Below are positions 35,394 through 45,042 of a stretch of DNA of 64,000 nt, one piece after another. The position numbers were made by a program, and so were the translations under genes. The notes beneath the pieces are model-generated. The model saw only the letters and a list, made by a program, of their open reading frames with translations, did not search any database and was not told the origin of the DNA. The DNA lies in the NCBI GenBank assembly GCA_020635565.1, contig JACJZN010000006.1, positions 744,001-808,000 of the forward strand. The letters run 5' to 3'. Origin of the DNA: Flavobacteriales bacterium. GTDB lineage: Bacteria > Bacteroidota > Bacteroidia > Flavobacteriales_D > Parvicellaceae. Position 1 is the first letter of the stretch; the number at the start of each line of letters is the position of its first letter.

Positions 35394-36833
35394 ATGTTGA
35401 AGACACTAACTGAGCAAAAGATCTTTGGAATTGCGGCATTGGTATTCTTACTTGCAGCATTTTGCTCAGATGGTTTTTATCATCTGGATGAACATTATCA
35501 AATACTAGAATTCGCCTCCTATAAATTAGGAATTTCAGGATTAGAGGATATGCCATGGGAATTTAAAGCCAAAATGAGACCCAGCATACAGCCATGGATG
35601 GCGTACTGGACACATCAATTCTTATCCGTTTTGGGTAACACAAATCCTCTTAATGTCGCTATGGTACTTCGAGTGCTATCCGGAATACTAGCTATAACAA
35701 CTATAAAGTTGCTCTTTAATACTTTTAAGGAGCAGTATTCTTCGAATATTCAACTGATTTTATTGGGAGCAAGCTTCTTTCTTTGGTTCAACCCCTATTT
35801 AATGGTTCGATTTTCTTCAGAAAACTGGGGAGGAATGCTCTTTTTTATTGCTATGTCACTTCTTATAAACAAAAAGAGCAAAGGTTTATACATTTATTTG
35901 TCCGCAGGATTATTACTGGGAATGAGTTTCTTTATCCGCTTTCAAATGGCTTTTGCAATCATCGGACTGATTGGATATCTAGTTTACTCAAAACAATTCA
36001 ATTTAAAATCATTTACAATCCTATTAAGTGGAGGGGTTATAGCAATCTCCACGATGGTTTTTTTAGATTATTTATTTTATGAATCTCTTGTTTTTACACC
36101 TTGGGAATACTTTAATCAGAACATACTATTGGACAAAGCATCCAATTTCGGAATTGATCCTTGGTGGAAGTATTTTGAATGGCTGATAAAAGACGCTATC
36201 CTTCCGTTTGCCCTGTTGATAATAACAGGACTCTTTCTTCTCATACGAAGTAAGGAACTACCCGTGTTTAACTGGATCTGGATCCCTTTTTTAATTGGTC
36301 ATTTTTTTGTTGGACATAAAGAACTCAGGTTTCTATTCCCTTTAGTTTATATCTTGCCTTATGCCGTGATTGAAGTCTGGAAAGCACTTTCTCCCCTTAC
36401 TTTAACAAGTAGAAGTATTTCCAAGATTTTAGTATCCGTTCTTATTGTTTGGAATTTGGGGTTAATGATCTATTCATCTGTTACTCCCGCCAAATCCTTT
36501 GTTAGAATTTATGCGAAAAGTAGAGAAATAATTGAACCAAATTCGGTTGTATATCTAGCCTCTCACAACAATGAAGAATGGAACTATCCTTTAGTTTACT
36601 TTCTGGACCCATCTATTTACTTTATTCGAGCCGATTCCAATGTCACTTTAATGAAAGTTGATGAACGACCTCATTACGTTTGGTTAAAACGTTCACAAAT
36701 CGAACAGAATCGTGCATTTTTGGGTGATTCAATTACAGCTACAATTCCGCAGTGGTTATATTACTTCAACATTAATGGATGGGTAGACCGTGAGAAAAAC
36801 TATGTTCTCTTCAAAGTGAAAGACCACAATTAA
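35394..36833 (+). CDS. Membrane mannosyltransferase-like protein (GT22/Alg9 type)
   Basis: The protein has 479 residues with about ten membrane helices. The motif DGFYHLDEHYQILEFASYKLG in the first outside loop matches the HPDE-type acidic motif of GT-C enzymes that use lipid-linked sugars. VGHKELRFLFPLVYILPYAV is another GT22 hallmark. It probably transfers a mannose-like sugar onto a lipid or glycan at the inner membrane. Its TAA overlaps by 4 nt the stop of the convergent ferredoxin gene. Confidence 0.8.
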   Translation: MLKTLTEQKIFGIAALVFLLAAFCSDGFYHLDEHYQILEFASYKLGISGLEDMPWEFKAKMRPSIQPWMAYWTHQFLSVLGNTNPLNVAMVLRVLSGILAITTIKLLFNTFKEQYSSNIQLILLGASFFLWFNPYLMVRFSSENWGGMLFFIAMSLLINKKSKGLYIYLSAGLLLGMSFFIRFQMAFAIIGLIGYLVYSKQFNLKSFTILLSGGVIAISTMVFLDYLFYESLVFTPWEYFNQNILLDKASNFGIDPWWKYFEWLIKDAILPFALLIITGLFLLIRSKELPVFNWIWIPFLIGHFFVGHKELRFLFPLVYILPYAVIEVWKALSPLTLTSRSISKILVSVLIVWNLGLMIYSSVTPAKSFVRIYAKSREIIEPNSVVYLASHNNEEWNYPLVYFLDPSIYFIRADSNVTLMKVDERPHYVWLKRSQIEQNRAFLGDSITATIPQWLYYFNINGWVDREKNYVLFKVKDHN

Positions 36834-37165
36834 AAATCATCACTAGGAGCCAATCTAACCACTAACCCATCGTGTTCAGGTGCCAAATGGATCTGACAAC
36901 CTAATCTACTGTTATCTTCCACATACCAAGCTTCATCGAGCATTGCCTGTTCGTCATCATTACGTTCCAAAGTGACTTTGTCATTCTCCACATATACCTG
37001 ACAGGATGCACACATTGCCATTCCTCCGCAGGTTCCTAGAACATCTAATTCATAGCTCTTACAAAGCTCCATCAAGTTCATATTCATATCGGTAGGAGCA
37101 TCTAATACGTGCTCTACTCCACTTCGGTCTATGACCGTAATTTGTATGATTCCGTCCTCCGTCAT
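36830..37165 (-). CDS. 2Fe-2S ferredoxin (adrenodoxin type)
   Basis: The protein has 111 residues with cluster ligands Cys46, Cys52, Cys55 and Cys90 in the C-x5-C-x2-C-x34-C pattern (GTCGGMAMCASCQVY and LGCQIH). It carries electrons from the reductase encoded just upstream, with which it overlaps by one base. Such pairs serve heme oxygenases, Fe-S assembly or monooxygenases; the acceptor is not evident here. Confidence 0.92.
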   Translation of the reverse strand: MTEDGIIQITVIDRSGVEHVLDAPTDMNMNLMELCKSYELDVLGTCGGMAMCASCQVYVENDKVTLERNDDEQAMLDEAWYVEDNSRLGCQIHLAPEHDGLVVRLAPSDDF

Positions 37166-38178
37166 TATTCAAAGCCATTTACACCATTCACGGTTGTATA
37201 TTTAAGTACGTTGTTCTTATCTGGATGAATTCTTTTGAATGCACTCTGACACATGATCGTAGCCTCATGGAATCCACAAAGGATCAACTTCAATTTTCCT
37301 TCGTAATGATTGACATCGCCAATAGCATAAATCCCATCTCGATTGGTTCGATAATCTGTTGAATTATCCACAACAATAGCTCCTTTTTCGATCTCCAATC
37401 CCCAATCAGCAATTGGACCTAGTTTAGGCGTTAAACCAAATAAAGGCAACCAAGTATCCAATTTTTGATGGATCATTTCTCCGGATTTGGTTTTAATCAC
37501 CACCTCATCCAACTGCTGACTTCCATTTAATCCAACCACTTCTGAATCCATCATTAACTTTAACTTTCCAGCTTCAGCCATATTCATCACCTTCTGAACT
37601 GAATCCAAATGTCCTCTAAAGCTCTGTGAACGATGTACCATCGTCACATCGCAATTCAACTCTTCTACAAAATAAATAGTCCAATCTAATGCCGTATCAC
37701 CACCACCAGAAATAACCACTTTCTGATTTCTAAACTCTTCTGGATCCTTTACAATGTATTTAATCCCTTTATCTTCAAAATCATTGATATTGGCTATAGG
37801 AGGTTTTCTTGGCGTGAACACACCTAATCCTCCAGCAATAGCAACTACTGGTGCTTTATGTTTAGTTCCTCGGTCTGTTGTAACAATGAATTGATTATCC
37901 TCAGTCTCATCAATTGTAACTGCACTTTCTCCTAAAGTAAAGCCCGGTTTGAAGGGAGCTATTTGCTCCATCAAATTATCAATTAGATCACCTGCCAATA
38001 CTGAAGGAAAACCAGGGATATCATAGATAGGTTTTTTAGGGTATATCTCTGAACACTGCCCTCCAGCTTGTGGCAGAGCATCAATTAAATGACAACGTAA
38101 TTTCAGTAACCCTGCCTCAAAAACTGTGAATAAACCTACTGGCCCAGCTCCAATAATCAATATATCTGTAGTAATCAT
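37165..38178 (-). CDS. Ferredoxin-NADP reductase, thioredoxin-reductase-like type
   Basis: The protein has 337 residues. FAD site IIGAGPVGL at the N-terminus, NAD(P)H site VISGGGDTALDW near the middle and the closing GIYAIGDVN. There is no CxxC disulfide, so it is the YumC-like ferredoxin/flavodoxin reductase rather than thioredoxin reductase. It feeds electrons from NADPH to the ferredoxin gene that follows. A -7 box and a GTAAC dyad upstream suggest redox or metal control. Confidence 0.9.
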   Translation of the reverse strand: MITTDILIIGAGPVGLFTVFEAGLLKLRCHLIDALPQAGGQCSEIYPKKPIYDIPGFPSVLAGDLIDNLMEQIAPFKPGFTLGESAVTIDETEDNQFIVTTDRGTKHKAPVVAIAGGLGVFTPRKPPIANINDFEDKGIKYIVKDPEEFRNQKVVISGGGDTALDWTIYFVEELNCDVTMVHRSQSFRGHLDSVQKVMNMAEAGKLKLMMDSEVVGLNGSQQLDEVVIKTKSGEMIHQKLDTWLPLFGLTPKLGPIADWGLEIEKGAIVVDNSTDYRTNRDGIYAIGDVNHYEGKLKLILCGFHEATIMCQSAFKRIHPDKNNVLKYTTVNGVNGFE

Positions 38179-38196
38179 TTTCTATTATTTACTGAG

Positions 38197-38204
38197 CAAA
38201 TTTA
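38197..38204 (-). promoter_or_regulatory. -7 box of the ferredoxin reductase operon
   Basis: TAAATTTG on the minus strand, an exact match, 18 nt before ATG 38178. A GTAAC dyad is centred 50.5 nt upstream of the box edge. Confidence 0.55.
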
Positions 38205-38247
38205 GTACTCGCTCACTTTATATTCATGACAAATATCAATTTATCTT

Positions 38248-38261
38248 GTAACAACTGTTAC
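38248..38261. promoter_or_regulatory. GTAAC-N4-GTTAC dyad (Crp/Fnr-type site)
   Basis: TGTAACA-AC-TGTTACA, perfect 7-bp arms and the most symmetrical of the set. Its centre is 21 nt further from the -7 box than in the two sulfur genes, two helical turns, which corresponds to the class I activator position near -61. Confidence 0.55.
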
Positions 38262-38287
38262 AAAAAAAGGAGCACAAGGCTCCTTTT
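38262..38287 (-). terminator. Terminator of eno
   Basis: Minus-strand stem AAAAGGAGC / GCTCCTTTT with a 5-nt loop and a T run, 21 nt after the eno stop. Confidence 0.9.
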
Positions 38288-38307
38288 AATTCAAGCTGAT
38301 AAAACTA

Positions 38308-39591
38308 TTATAAGAATTTAAAATCTTTTCCTGGATAGTAAGCCATCTTACCTAACTCCTCTTCAATGCGAAGTAATTGGTTGTATTTAGCCATACGATC
38401 CGAACGTGATGCTGAACCGGTTTTAATCTGTCCGCAATTCAAAGCTACAGCAAGGTCCGCAATTGTGCTATCCTCTGTTTCTCCACTTCTGTGACTCATA
38501 ACAGATGTATAGGAATTTTTATGCGCCATATTCACCGCATCAATCGTTTCTGTCAAGGAACCAATTTGATTCACTTTGACTAAAATTGAATTTGCAATAT
38601 TCTCCTCAATTCCTCTAGACAGGCGATTAACATTTGTTACAAACAAATCATCACCCACCAGCTGACATTTATTTCCAATCTTGTCTGTCAATTGTTTCCA
38701 ACCGGCCCAATCATCTTCTGCCAAACCATCTTCTATGGAAACGATAGGATATTTATTTACCCAATCCGACCAGAAATTTACCATATCTCCAGATGACATT
38801 ATATCACCAGTTGATTCAAATTTGTATTTTTTGTCTTTAGCATCATAGAACTCTGAACTAGCAGCATCCAAAGCAATCCAGATATCTTCACCTGGTTTAT
38901 AACCCGCTTTCTCAATAGCCTGAAGCACCACCTCAATTCCTTCTTCATTTGATCCCAAGTTTGGCGCGAACCCACCTTCATCACCTACATTAGTGCTTAA
39001 TCCTTTCGATTTCAATACAGCTTTCAAATGATGAAAAACTTCAGTACCCATTCTTAATGCATCACTAAATGACTCTGCACCGAAAGGCATTACCATGAAT
39101 TCCTGAATGTCGATCTTGTTATCAGCATGTGAACCTCCATTTAAAATATTCATCATTGGAACCGGCATCGTATTCGCGTTTACTCCTCCAATATATCTGT
39201 GCAAAGAAAGGCCAGACGCCTGTGCAGCTGCCTTGGCGCAAGCTAAAGAAACCCCAAGGATAGCGTTTGCTCCAAAATTACTTTTGTTATCTGTTCCATC
39301 CATCGATATCATCGCTCGATCGATCAAATTCTGATCAAAAATATAGGCTCCATTCAATTCATCATTCAATCTTGAATTAACAACATCAACAGCCTTTAGA
39401 ACTCCTTTCCCCATGTAGATACCTTTATCTCCGTCTCTTAATTCGACAGCCTCATGAACACCTGTGCTAGCTCCCGATGGAACTGCCGCTCTTCCCATAG
39501 TACCTGCGTCAGTGTACACTTCTACCTCTACTGTTGGATTTCCTCTTGAATCCAGGATCTGTCTTGCGTGAACTTTAACTATATATGCCAT
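38308..39591 (-). CDS. eno: Enolase
   Basis: The protein has 427 residues, standard length. It converts 2-phosphoglycerate to phosphoenolpyruvate in glycolysis. Signature stretches: ARQILDSRGNPTVEV, GASTGVHEAVELRDGD, MPVPMMNILNGGSHADN, SIEDGLAEDDW and VMSHRSGETEDSTIADLAV. No clear own promoter is seen in the 51 nt to carA, which hold the carA terminator hairpin. Confidence 0.98.
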   Translation of the reverse strand: MAYIVKVHARQILDSRGNPTVEVEVYTDAGTMGRAAVPSGASTGVHEAVELRDGDKGIYMGKGVLKAVDVVNSRLNDELNGAYIFDQNLIDRAMISMDGTDNKSNFGANAILGVSLACAKAAAQASGLSLHRYIGGVNANTMPVPMMNILNGGSHADNKIDIQEFMVMPFGAESFSDALRMGTEVFHHLKAVLKSKGLSTNVGDEGGFAPNLGSNEEGIEVVLQAIEKAGYKPGEDIWIALDAASSEFYDAKDKKYKFESTGDIMSSGDMVNFWSDWVNKYPIVSIEDGLAEDDWAGWKQLTDKIGNKCQLVGDDLFVTNVNRLSRGIEENIANSILVKVNQIGSLTETIDAVNMAHKNSYTSVMSHRSGETEDSTIADLAVALNCGQIKTGSASRSDRMAKYNQLLRIEEELGKMAYYPGKDFKFL

Positions 39592-39603
39592 ATTGATTTG
39601 ATT

Positions 39604-39631
39604 AAAAAAGCCACGCTCAAAGGCGTGGCTA
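39604..39631 (-). terminator. Terminator between carA and eno
   Basis: Minus-strand stem AGCCACGC / GCGTGGCT with a 6-nt loop, then six T. It ends carA; part of the transcripts may read through into eno. Confidence 0.88.
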
Positions 39632-39642
39632 GGATTGAATAA

Positions 39643-40758
39643 TTATACTAATTGTTTTTTACTAATTTTCATATTCTCAATGAAGTTATCAAACAGATAT
39701 CTTGCGTCATATGGACCAGGAGAGGCCTCCGGATGATATTGCACCGAAAATGCATTTTTATCATTTAATTTGAATCCGGCAAGCGTACCATCATTTAGAT
39801 GAACATGAGTCACCGTAATATTCGGATTATTCTGTGCATCTTCCATTTTCACCACAAACCCATGATTTTGAGAGGTGATCTCCCCTTTTCCTGTGATCAG
39901 GTTCTTGATTGGATGATTAATTCCCCTGTGTCCGTTATGCATTTTTACGGTAGACATTCCCTGACTAAGCGCCAATAACTGATGACCTAAACAAATCCCG
40001 AAAATAGGAATGTTCGCTTCAACTAGTTTCTGGATATTACCTACCACATTAGTCAGTGGTTCAGGATCTCCAGGACCATTGCTCAGTTGTACACCATCAA
40101 AGCCTCCTGAAAGGATTTCACTCGCTGGAGTATCGTAAGGAAATACGGTAACCTGACAACCTCTCTCCACCAAACATCTAATAATATTCTGCTTAACACC
40201 AAAATCCAGAAGAGCTACTTTAAAACCTCCTCCATCATTAACCGTATATTTTTCTTTGGTTGAAACCTTGGAAGCCAATTCCATTCCCTTCATAGAAGGA
40301 ATCTCCTTAACTTTTGACTTTAAGCTCTCTATATCTTCAACTTCTGTCGAAATGATAGCGTTTTGAGCTCCATTTTCACGGATATGACTCACTAAAGCCC
40401 TGGTGTCTACATCTCGTATACCAACTACATTATTTTCAACTAAATAATCCTGTAGAGGTCTGATCTTACTTCCATATCTGGATGGTCGATAGGCGAATTT
40501 CCTAACGATCAACCCTTTGATCTTGATCGAATCAGATTCTACCTCATCTTGATGAACACCATAATTTCCGATGTGAGAAGAGGCCATTACGACCATTTGT
40601 CCGAAATAAGAAGGATCTGTAAAAATCTCTTGATAACCGGTCATCCCGGTATTGAAGGCTATTTCTCCTGTAGTAGTACCCTCGGCACCACACGATTTAC
40701 CATAGAAAACAGTACCATCAGCCAAAACTAGTACCGCATTTTTATCTTGTGGATTCAT
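39643..40758 (-). CDS. carA: Carbamoyl-phosphate synthase small subunit
   Basis: The protein has 371 residues. It is the glutaminase subunit that feeds ammonia to CarB for pyrimidine and arginine synthesis. N-terminal VLADGTVFYGKSCGAEG and the class I amidotransferase site FGICLGHQLLALSQG with catalytic Cys, plus QYHPEASPGP, are present. carB is not adjacent. Its promoter is canonical, and the -7 box ends 5 nt before the ATG, implying a leaderless message. Confidence 0.97.
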   Translation of the reverse strand: MNPQDKNAVLVLADGTVFYGKSCGAEGTTTGEIAFNTGMTGYQEIFTDPSYFGQMVVMASSHIGNYGVHQDEVESDSIKIKGLIVRKFAYRPSRYGSKIRPLQDYLVENNVVGIRDVDTRALVSHIRENGAQNAIISTEVEDIESLKSKVKEIPSMKGMELASKVSTKEKYTVNDGGGFKVALLDFGVKQNIIRCLVERGCQVTVFPYDTPASEILSGGFDGVQLSNGPGDPEPLTNVVGNIQKLVEANIPIFGICLGHQLLALSQGMSTVKMHNGHRGINHPIKNLITGKGEITSQNHGFVVKMEDAQNNPNITVTHVHLNDGTLAGFKLNDKNAFSVQYHPEASPGPYDARYLFDNFIENMKISKKQLV

Positions 40759-40763
40759 GCCGA

Positions 40764-40793
40764 CAAAGGTAGGACTAAATCATTTTTAGACAA
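40764..40793 (-). promoter_or_regulatory. Canonical promoter of carA
   Basis: TTG at 40793-40791, a 19-nt spacer, then TACCTTTG at 40771-40764. Only 5 nt separate the box from the ATG at 40758. Confidence 0.75.
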
Positions 40794-40941
40794 CGAATTC
40801 TTCGAAACAATTAGTTAACATTGACGTTATTCTTTGTTAAAAACAATTGAACTCCTTTAGTACCCAAAACTTACTGATTTATTTCTTATCTTGTGTGAAG
40901 CTAAAGTAACGCCATCCAACCCATCAACTTAACATCAATTC

Positions 40942-42396
40942 ATGTCCTCCCAACCCAATAACCATAACTCGAAAAATGTCACGAAGATTCATGCCTTTAC
41001 AGATGACATTTTAGGTGATTTAGATGCTTCCGACCTCGCCAACCTTATTCGCTCAAAAGCAATTTCGTCTCAGGAGGTTCTATCTGCAACCATAGATAGA
41101 GCAAATAAAGTTGATGGATTATTAAATGCTGTTGTTTCCAACAGATACCAAGAGCAATTGAATCAAACCAGTGAATTAAACAAAGGTTTTTTCGCTGGTG
41201 TCCCTACCTATTTTAAGGATCTCACAAATATTCTTGGCATTCCCACATATTTTGGTTCAAAAGCACTCAAAAATGTATCTGCTTCAAAAATTACTGATCC
41301 CATTGCCGAACAGATCCTTAATCAAGGATTCGTTCACATTGGAAATAGTAGCATGTCTGAGTTTGGCTTTACCTGTTCTACAGAATCGGAAGACTATCAT
41401 GACACTCGAAATCCGTGGAATATTAACCACACCCCTGGGGGTTCCTCTGGTGGAAGTGCAGCACTTGTTGCTGCAGGTGTTGTACCCATTGCACATGCGG
41501 CAGACGGTGGTGGTTCGATTAGGATTCCAGCTGCTGCCTGTGGATTGGTAGGCCTTAAACCTTCCAGAGGTAGACTTTTGAATAGTAAATTGTTCGAGAA
41601 GCAGCCAGTACATATTGCTGTAGACGGTGTTATCTCAAGAACAGTCAGAGACACTGCTAAATTTTATGCGGAAGCTGAAAAACATTACAAAAATAAGAAA
41701 TTACCAGCTATTGGCTCAGTTGATCAACCGACTAAAAAATCACTAACTATTGGATTTACTGCTGATTCCATTAATAACCTTGGAGGAGACGAAGTATCCA
41801 GAAACGAGATGGAAAAAACGCTGAAATTATTAGAATCTCTTGGACACACAGTAAAACCCGTTCAACTTTCTATCACAGATACCTTTGTCGATGACTTTTC
41901 GCTCGTTTGGGCAATGAATGCATTCTTTATGCATCGTTTTGGCAAAATGCTATTTGATCGTTCCTTTGTCAACGCAGAAGTTTCTCAATTAACAAAGGAG
42001 CTTTCCAAATATTATACGAAAAACATACACAAAACTCCATTTGTAGCTGGACGCATGAAGAAAACCAAGCACCAGTATGCAGCAATGTTCAATGATCTCA
42101 ACGTTGACCTGTTCCTTACTCCAACTGTTGCGAGTTCAGCACCAGAAATAGGCTATTTTGATATGAACTTGGAATTTGAACAACTCTTTAATCGTATTAT
42201 TTCATGGACCTGCTTTACCCCTTACAGCAATGCGTCTGGAGGTCCATCCATCTCACTCCCGCTTGGATTTGACAAAGACAAACAACTACCAATAGGCATG
42301 TTATTTTGGGCCAACCATGGTCAGGAAAAATTACTTCTTGAACTTGCTTTACAATTGGAAGAAGCAAATCCTTGGAAAAAGATTACAGAGGATTAA
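40942..42396 (+). CDS. Amidase-signature family enzyme
   Basis: The protein has 484 residues. The Ser-cisSer-Lys site is visible: Lys in TYFKDLTNI, and GGSSGGSAALVAAG with GGGSIRIPAAACGLVGLKPSRG. It hydrolyses a carboxamide or cyclic amide. The overall layout resembles 6-aminohexanoate-cyclic-dimer hydrolases and other stand-alone amidases more than GatA, and no gatB or gatC is adjacent. No signal peptide, so it is cytoplasmic. The substrate is unknown. Confidence 0.88.
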   Translation: MSSQPNNHNSKNVTKIHAFTDDILGDLDASDLANLIRSKAISSQEVLSATIDRANKVDGLLNAVVSNRYQEQLNQTSELNKGFFAGVPTYFKDLTNILGIPTYFGSKALKNVSASKITDPIAEQILNQGFVHIGNSSMSEFGFTCSTESEDYHDTRNPWNINHTPGGSSGGSAALVAAGVVPIAHAADGGGSIRIPAAACGLVGLKPSRGRLLNSKLFEKQPVHIAVDGVISRTVRDTAKFYAEAEKHYKNKKLPAIGSVDQPTKKSLTIGFTADSINNLGGDEVSRNEMEKTLKLLESLGHTVKPVQLSITDTFVDDFSLVWAMNAFFMHRFGKMLFDRSFVNAEVSQLTKELSKYYTKNIHKTPFVAGRMKKTKHQYAAMFNDLNVDLFLTPTVASSAPEIGYFDMNLEFEQLFNRIISWTCFTPYSNASGGPSISLPLGFDKDKQLPIGMLFWANHGQEKLLLELALQLEEANPWKKITED

Positions 42397-42402
42397 ATAT
42401 CA

Positions 42403-43107
42403 TTAGTGATACCAGCCTGTTAAGCTATGTCCAATCCAATTATTTTGATCCTGGTCTTTCACATAAAGGAAAATTTCTCCATGCCCACAAAGACCTTTAC
42501 ACATCTGGGAAATCTGAATAAGGACTTTTTTCCCATCCTCAGAAATCAAAGGTTTAGAAATAGAATACCAGTTCTCCTCATTCGATTTATTGAACATACT
42601 GAATTTTGTTAGATCCCATTCTTCCTCCGCAATTTCAATTTGGTTTTTAAAATACCATCGTTCATTCAGGTCTAAATAATCCTCTACAAGACAAGACCTA
42701 GGAATAATTGACGTGTGAATAATTGGATTATATTCAAAATTCAAACTTGCAGTATCCAAAATTAAGAACCTTCCAGAGCTATCCTGTTTTTCTTCAATTT
42801 TTCCGTAGTTGACATATGCATCTATCGCTTGCTCTTTATACAAGTCAGGTTCATATTTATAATCAGTATGATCCAGCGAATCCAGACATAGAACTTCATC
42901 TAAGTAAGACACGTAAAAAAGACTCATCTTAGATGAAAAACGAAAAGTCGTATCCAATTCGCCTTGTTCAATCAATTCCATTAGAAACTTCTCTTCAGAA
43001 GATAATGAGAGTTGTGAATGATCTTTAGAACTATCCTGAGGAATGGAACATGAACCAATGAGTAAACCAAGAATCATGAATATCATAACGTGCTTACTCA
43101 ATTTCAC
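42403..43107 (-). CDS. Lipoprotein of unknown function
   Basis: The protein has 234 residues. The N-terminus MKLSKHVMIFMILGLLIGSC carries a lipobox (LIGS-C), so it should be lipid-anchored. The rest is acidic and polar with no motif I recognise. It starts 8 nt after the lepA stop and is probably co-transcribed. Confidence 0.65.
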   Translation of the reverse strand: MKLSKHVMIFMILGLLIGSCSIPQDSSKDHSQLSLSSEEKFLMELIEQGELDTTFRFSSKMSLFYVSYLDEVLCLDSLDHTDYKYEPDLYKEQAIDAYVNYGKIEEKQDSSGRFLILDTASLNFEYNPIIHTSIIPRSCLVEDYLDLNERWYFKNQIEIAEEEWDLTKFSMFNKSNEENWYSISKPLISEDGKKVLIQISQMCKGLCGHGEIFLYVKDQDQNNWIGHSLTGWYH

Positions 43108-43114
43108 TTTACGT

Positions 43115-44905
43115 TTAATCCAACTTCAACACCGCCAAGAAAGCTTCTTGAGGCACTTCCACACGTCCTACCTGACGCATACGTTTCTTTCCTTGTTTTT
43201 GCTTTTCTAAAAGCTTACGCTTACGCGAAATATCACCACCATAACACTTTGCAGTTACATCCTTACGGAGCGCCTTGATTGTTTCTCTTGCAACGATTTT
43301 TGCTCCGATCGCTGCCTGAATAGGAATTTCAAATTGTTGTCTTGGGATCAACTCTTTTAGTTTCAAACAGATCTTCTTCCCAAGGGTAAAAGCATTACTT
43401 CTGTGAACCAACGCAGACAAAGCATCTACTTGTTCAGCATTTAACAAGATATCCAATTTGATCAGATCAGATCTTCTGTAATCTGTTGGATGATAATCGA
43501 AAGATGCATAACCTTTTGAAATTGTCTTTAACCGATCGTAAAAATCAAATACAACTTCAGACATTGGCATATCAAAACTCAATTCAACTCTATCCTGGGT
43601 AAGATAAACCTGATTGGTCATTTCTCCTCTTTTTTCGATACATAGTGTCATAATAGCCCCTACGTACTCAGACTTCGTAATGATCGATGCCTTAATATAG
43701 GGTTCTTCTATGTAATCTAGTTTTGCAGGATCGGGAAGATCAGATGGGTTATTCACAATTACTAATTCCTCTCCCTTCTTCAAATAAGCTTTGTAAGAAA
43801 CGTTGGGAACAGTAGTAATTACCGTCATATTGAACTCTCTCTCTAGACGCTCCTGAATAATCTCCATGTGAAGCATCCCCAAGAAACCACAACGAAATCC
43901 GAATCCTAAAGCTGCAGAACTCTCCGGTTCAAACACAAGAGATGCGTCATTCAACTGAAGTTTTTCCATTGAAAATCTCAATTCTTCATATTCCTCAGTA
44001 TCTACTGGATAGATTCCTGCAAATACCATTGGCTTAACATCCTCAAAGCCTTTCACAGACTCTTTACAAGGATTTGCTACTGTTGTAATGGTATCCCCTA
44101 CTTTAACTTCATTCGCTCTTTTAATTCCGGAGATAATGTAACCTACATCACCAGTCCCCACTTCCTTTTTTGGAAAAAGATCCAATTTCAAGATACCAAT
44201 CTCATCTGCGTCATACTGCTTACCAGTGTTGACAAATTTAACTTGATCTCCTTTCTTAATTGATCCGTTCAACACCCTGAAATAGGCAATAATCCCTCTG
44301 AAAGGATTAAACACACTGTCAAAGATCATTGCTTGTAGTGGAGCATCAGGATTTCCTTTTGGAGCAGGAATTCTTTCGATTATCGCTTCGAGTATCTTAT
44401 CCACGCCCAAACCAGTTTTACCACTTGCCGGAATCACCTCAGATGGATCACATCCAATGAGATCAACGATCTGATCGGTAACCTCTTCAGGCATAGCTCC
44501 TGGAAGATCCATTTTATTCAAGATCGGAATGATCTCCAGATCGTTCTCTATGGCTAGATACAAATTTGAAATCGTCTGCGCCTGAATTCCCTGAGATGCA
44601 TCTACAATTAGCAACGCACCTTCACAAGCAGCAATAGATCTGGAAACTTCATATGAAAAATCCACGTGACCTGGAGTATCGATCAAATTAAGCACATATT
44701 GCTCTCCATCCTGAGAATAATCCATCTGAATTGCATGACTTTTAATGGTAATCCCCCTTTCTCTCTCCAAATCCATATCGTCCAACGCCTGATCCTTCAT
44801 ATCTCTCTCTGAGATTGTATTGGTTGTCTGTAAAAGACGATCAGCCAAAGTACTCTTACCATGGTCAATGTGTGCAATAATGCAGAAGTTTCTGATGTTT
44901 TTCAT
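43115..44905 (-). CDS. lepA: Translation elongation factor 4 (LepA)
   Basis: The protein has 596 residues, standard length. The GTPase domain starts IAHIDHGKSTLADRLL and contains DTPGHVDFSYEVSRS and NKMDLPGA. The LepA-specific C-terminal domain (DVTAKCYGGDISRKRKLLEKQK) is complete. It acts on stalled or mispositioned ribosomes. A -7 box lies 17 nt upstream. Confidence 0.98.
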   Translation of the reverse strand: MKNIRNFCIIAHIDHGKSTLADRLLQTTNTISERDMKDQALDDMDLERERGITIKSHAIQMDYSQDGEQYVLNLIDTPGHVDFSYEVSRSIAACEGALLIVDASQGIQAQTISNLYLAIENDLEIIPILNKMDLPGAMPEEVTDQIVDLIGCDPSEVIPASGKTGLGVDKILEAIIERIPAPKGNPDAPLQAMIFDSVFNPFRGIIAYFRVLNGSIKKGDQVKFVNTGKQYDADEIGILKLDLFPKKEVGTGDVGYIISGIKRANEVKVGDTITTVANPCKESVKGFEDVKPMVFAGIYPVDTEEYEELRFSMEKLQLNDASLVFEPESSAALGFGFRCGFLGMLHMEIIQERLEREFNMTVITTVPNVSYKAYLKKGEELVIVNNPSDLPDPAKLDYIEEPYIKASIITKSEYVGAIMTLCIEKRGEMTNQVYLTQDRVELSFDMPMSEVVFDFYDRLKTISKGYASFDYHPTDYRRSDLIKLDILLNAEQVDALSALVHRSNAFTLGKKICLKLKELIPRQQFEIPIQAAIGAKIVARETIKALRKDVTAKCYGGDISRKRKLLEKQKQGKKRMRQVGRVEVPQEAFLAVLKLD

Positions 44906-44922
44906 AGTGTGCTTTAACCGCG

Positions 44923-44930
44923 CAAAATTA
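44923..44930 (-). promoter_or_regulatory. -7 box of lepA
   Basis: TAATTTTG on the minus strand, an exact match, 17 nt before ATG 44905. Confidence 0.5.
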
Positions 44931-45005
44931 CTACAAATTAGATGACAAAAAATTTTTTTAATAAAATCTACTCACCAACTATTCAAAATTTAAATTTTCG
45001 CCACC

Positions 45006-45013
45006 TATCTTTG
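45006..45013 (+). promoter_or_regulatory. -7 box of metF
   Basis: TATCTTTG, an exact match, 29 nt before ATG 45043. No -33 TTG is seen. Confidence 0.5.
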
Positions 45014-45042
45014 CATGCTTTTAGCATTGAAGACAGAAACAG

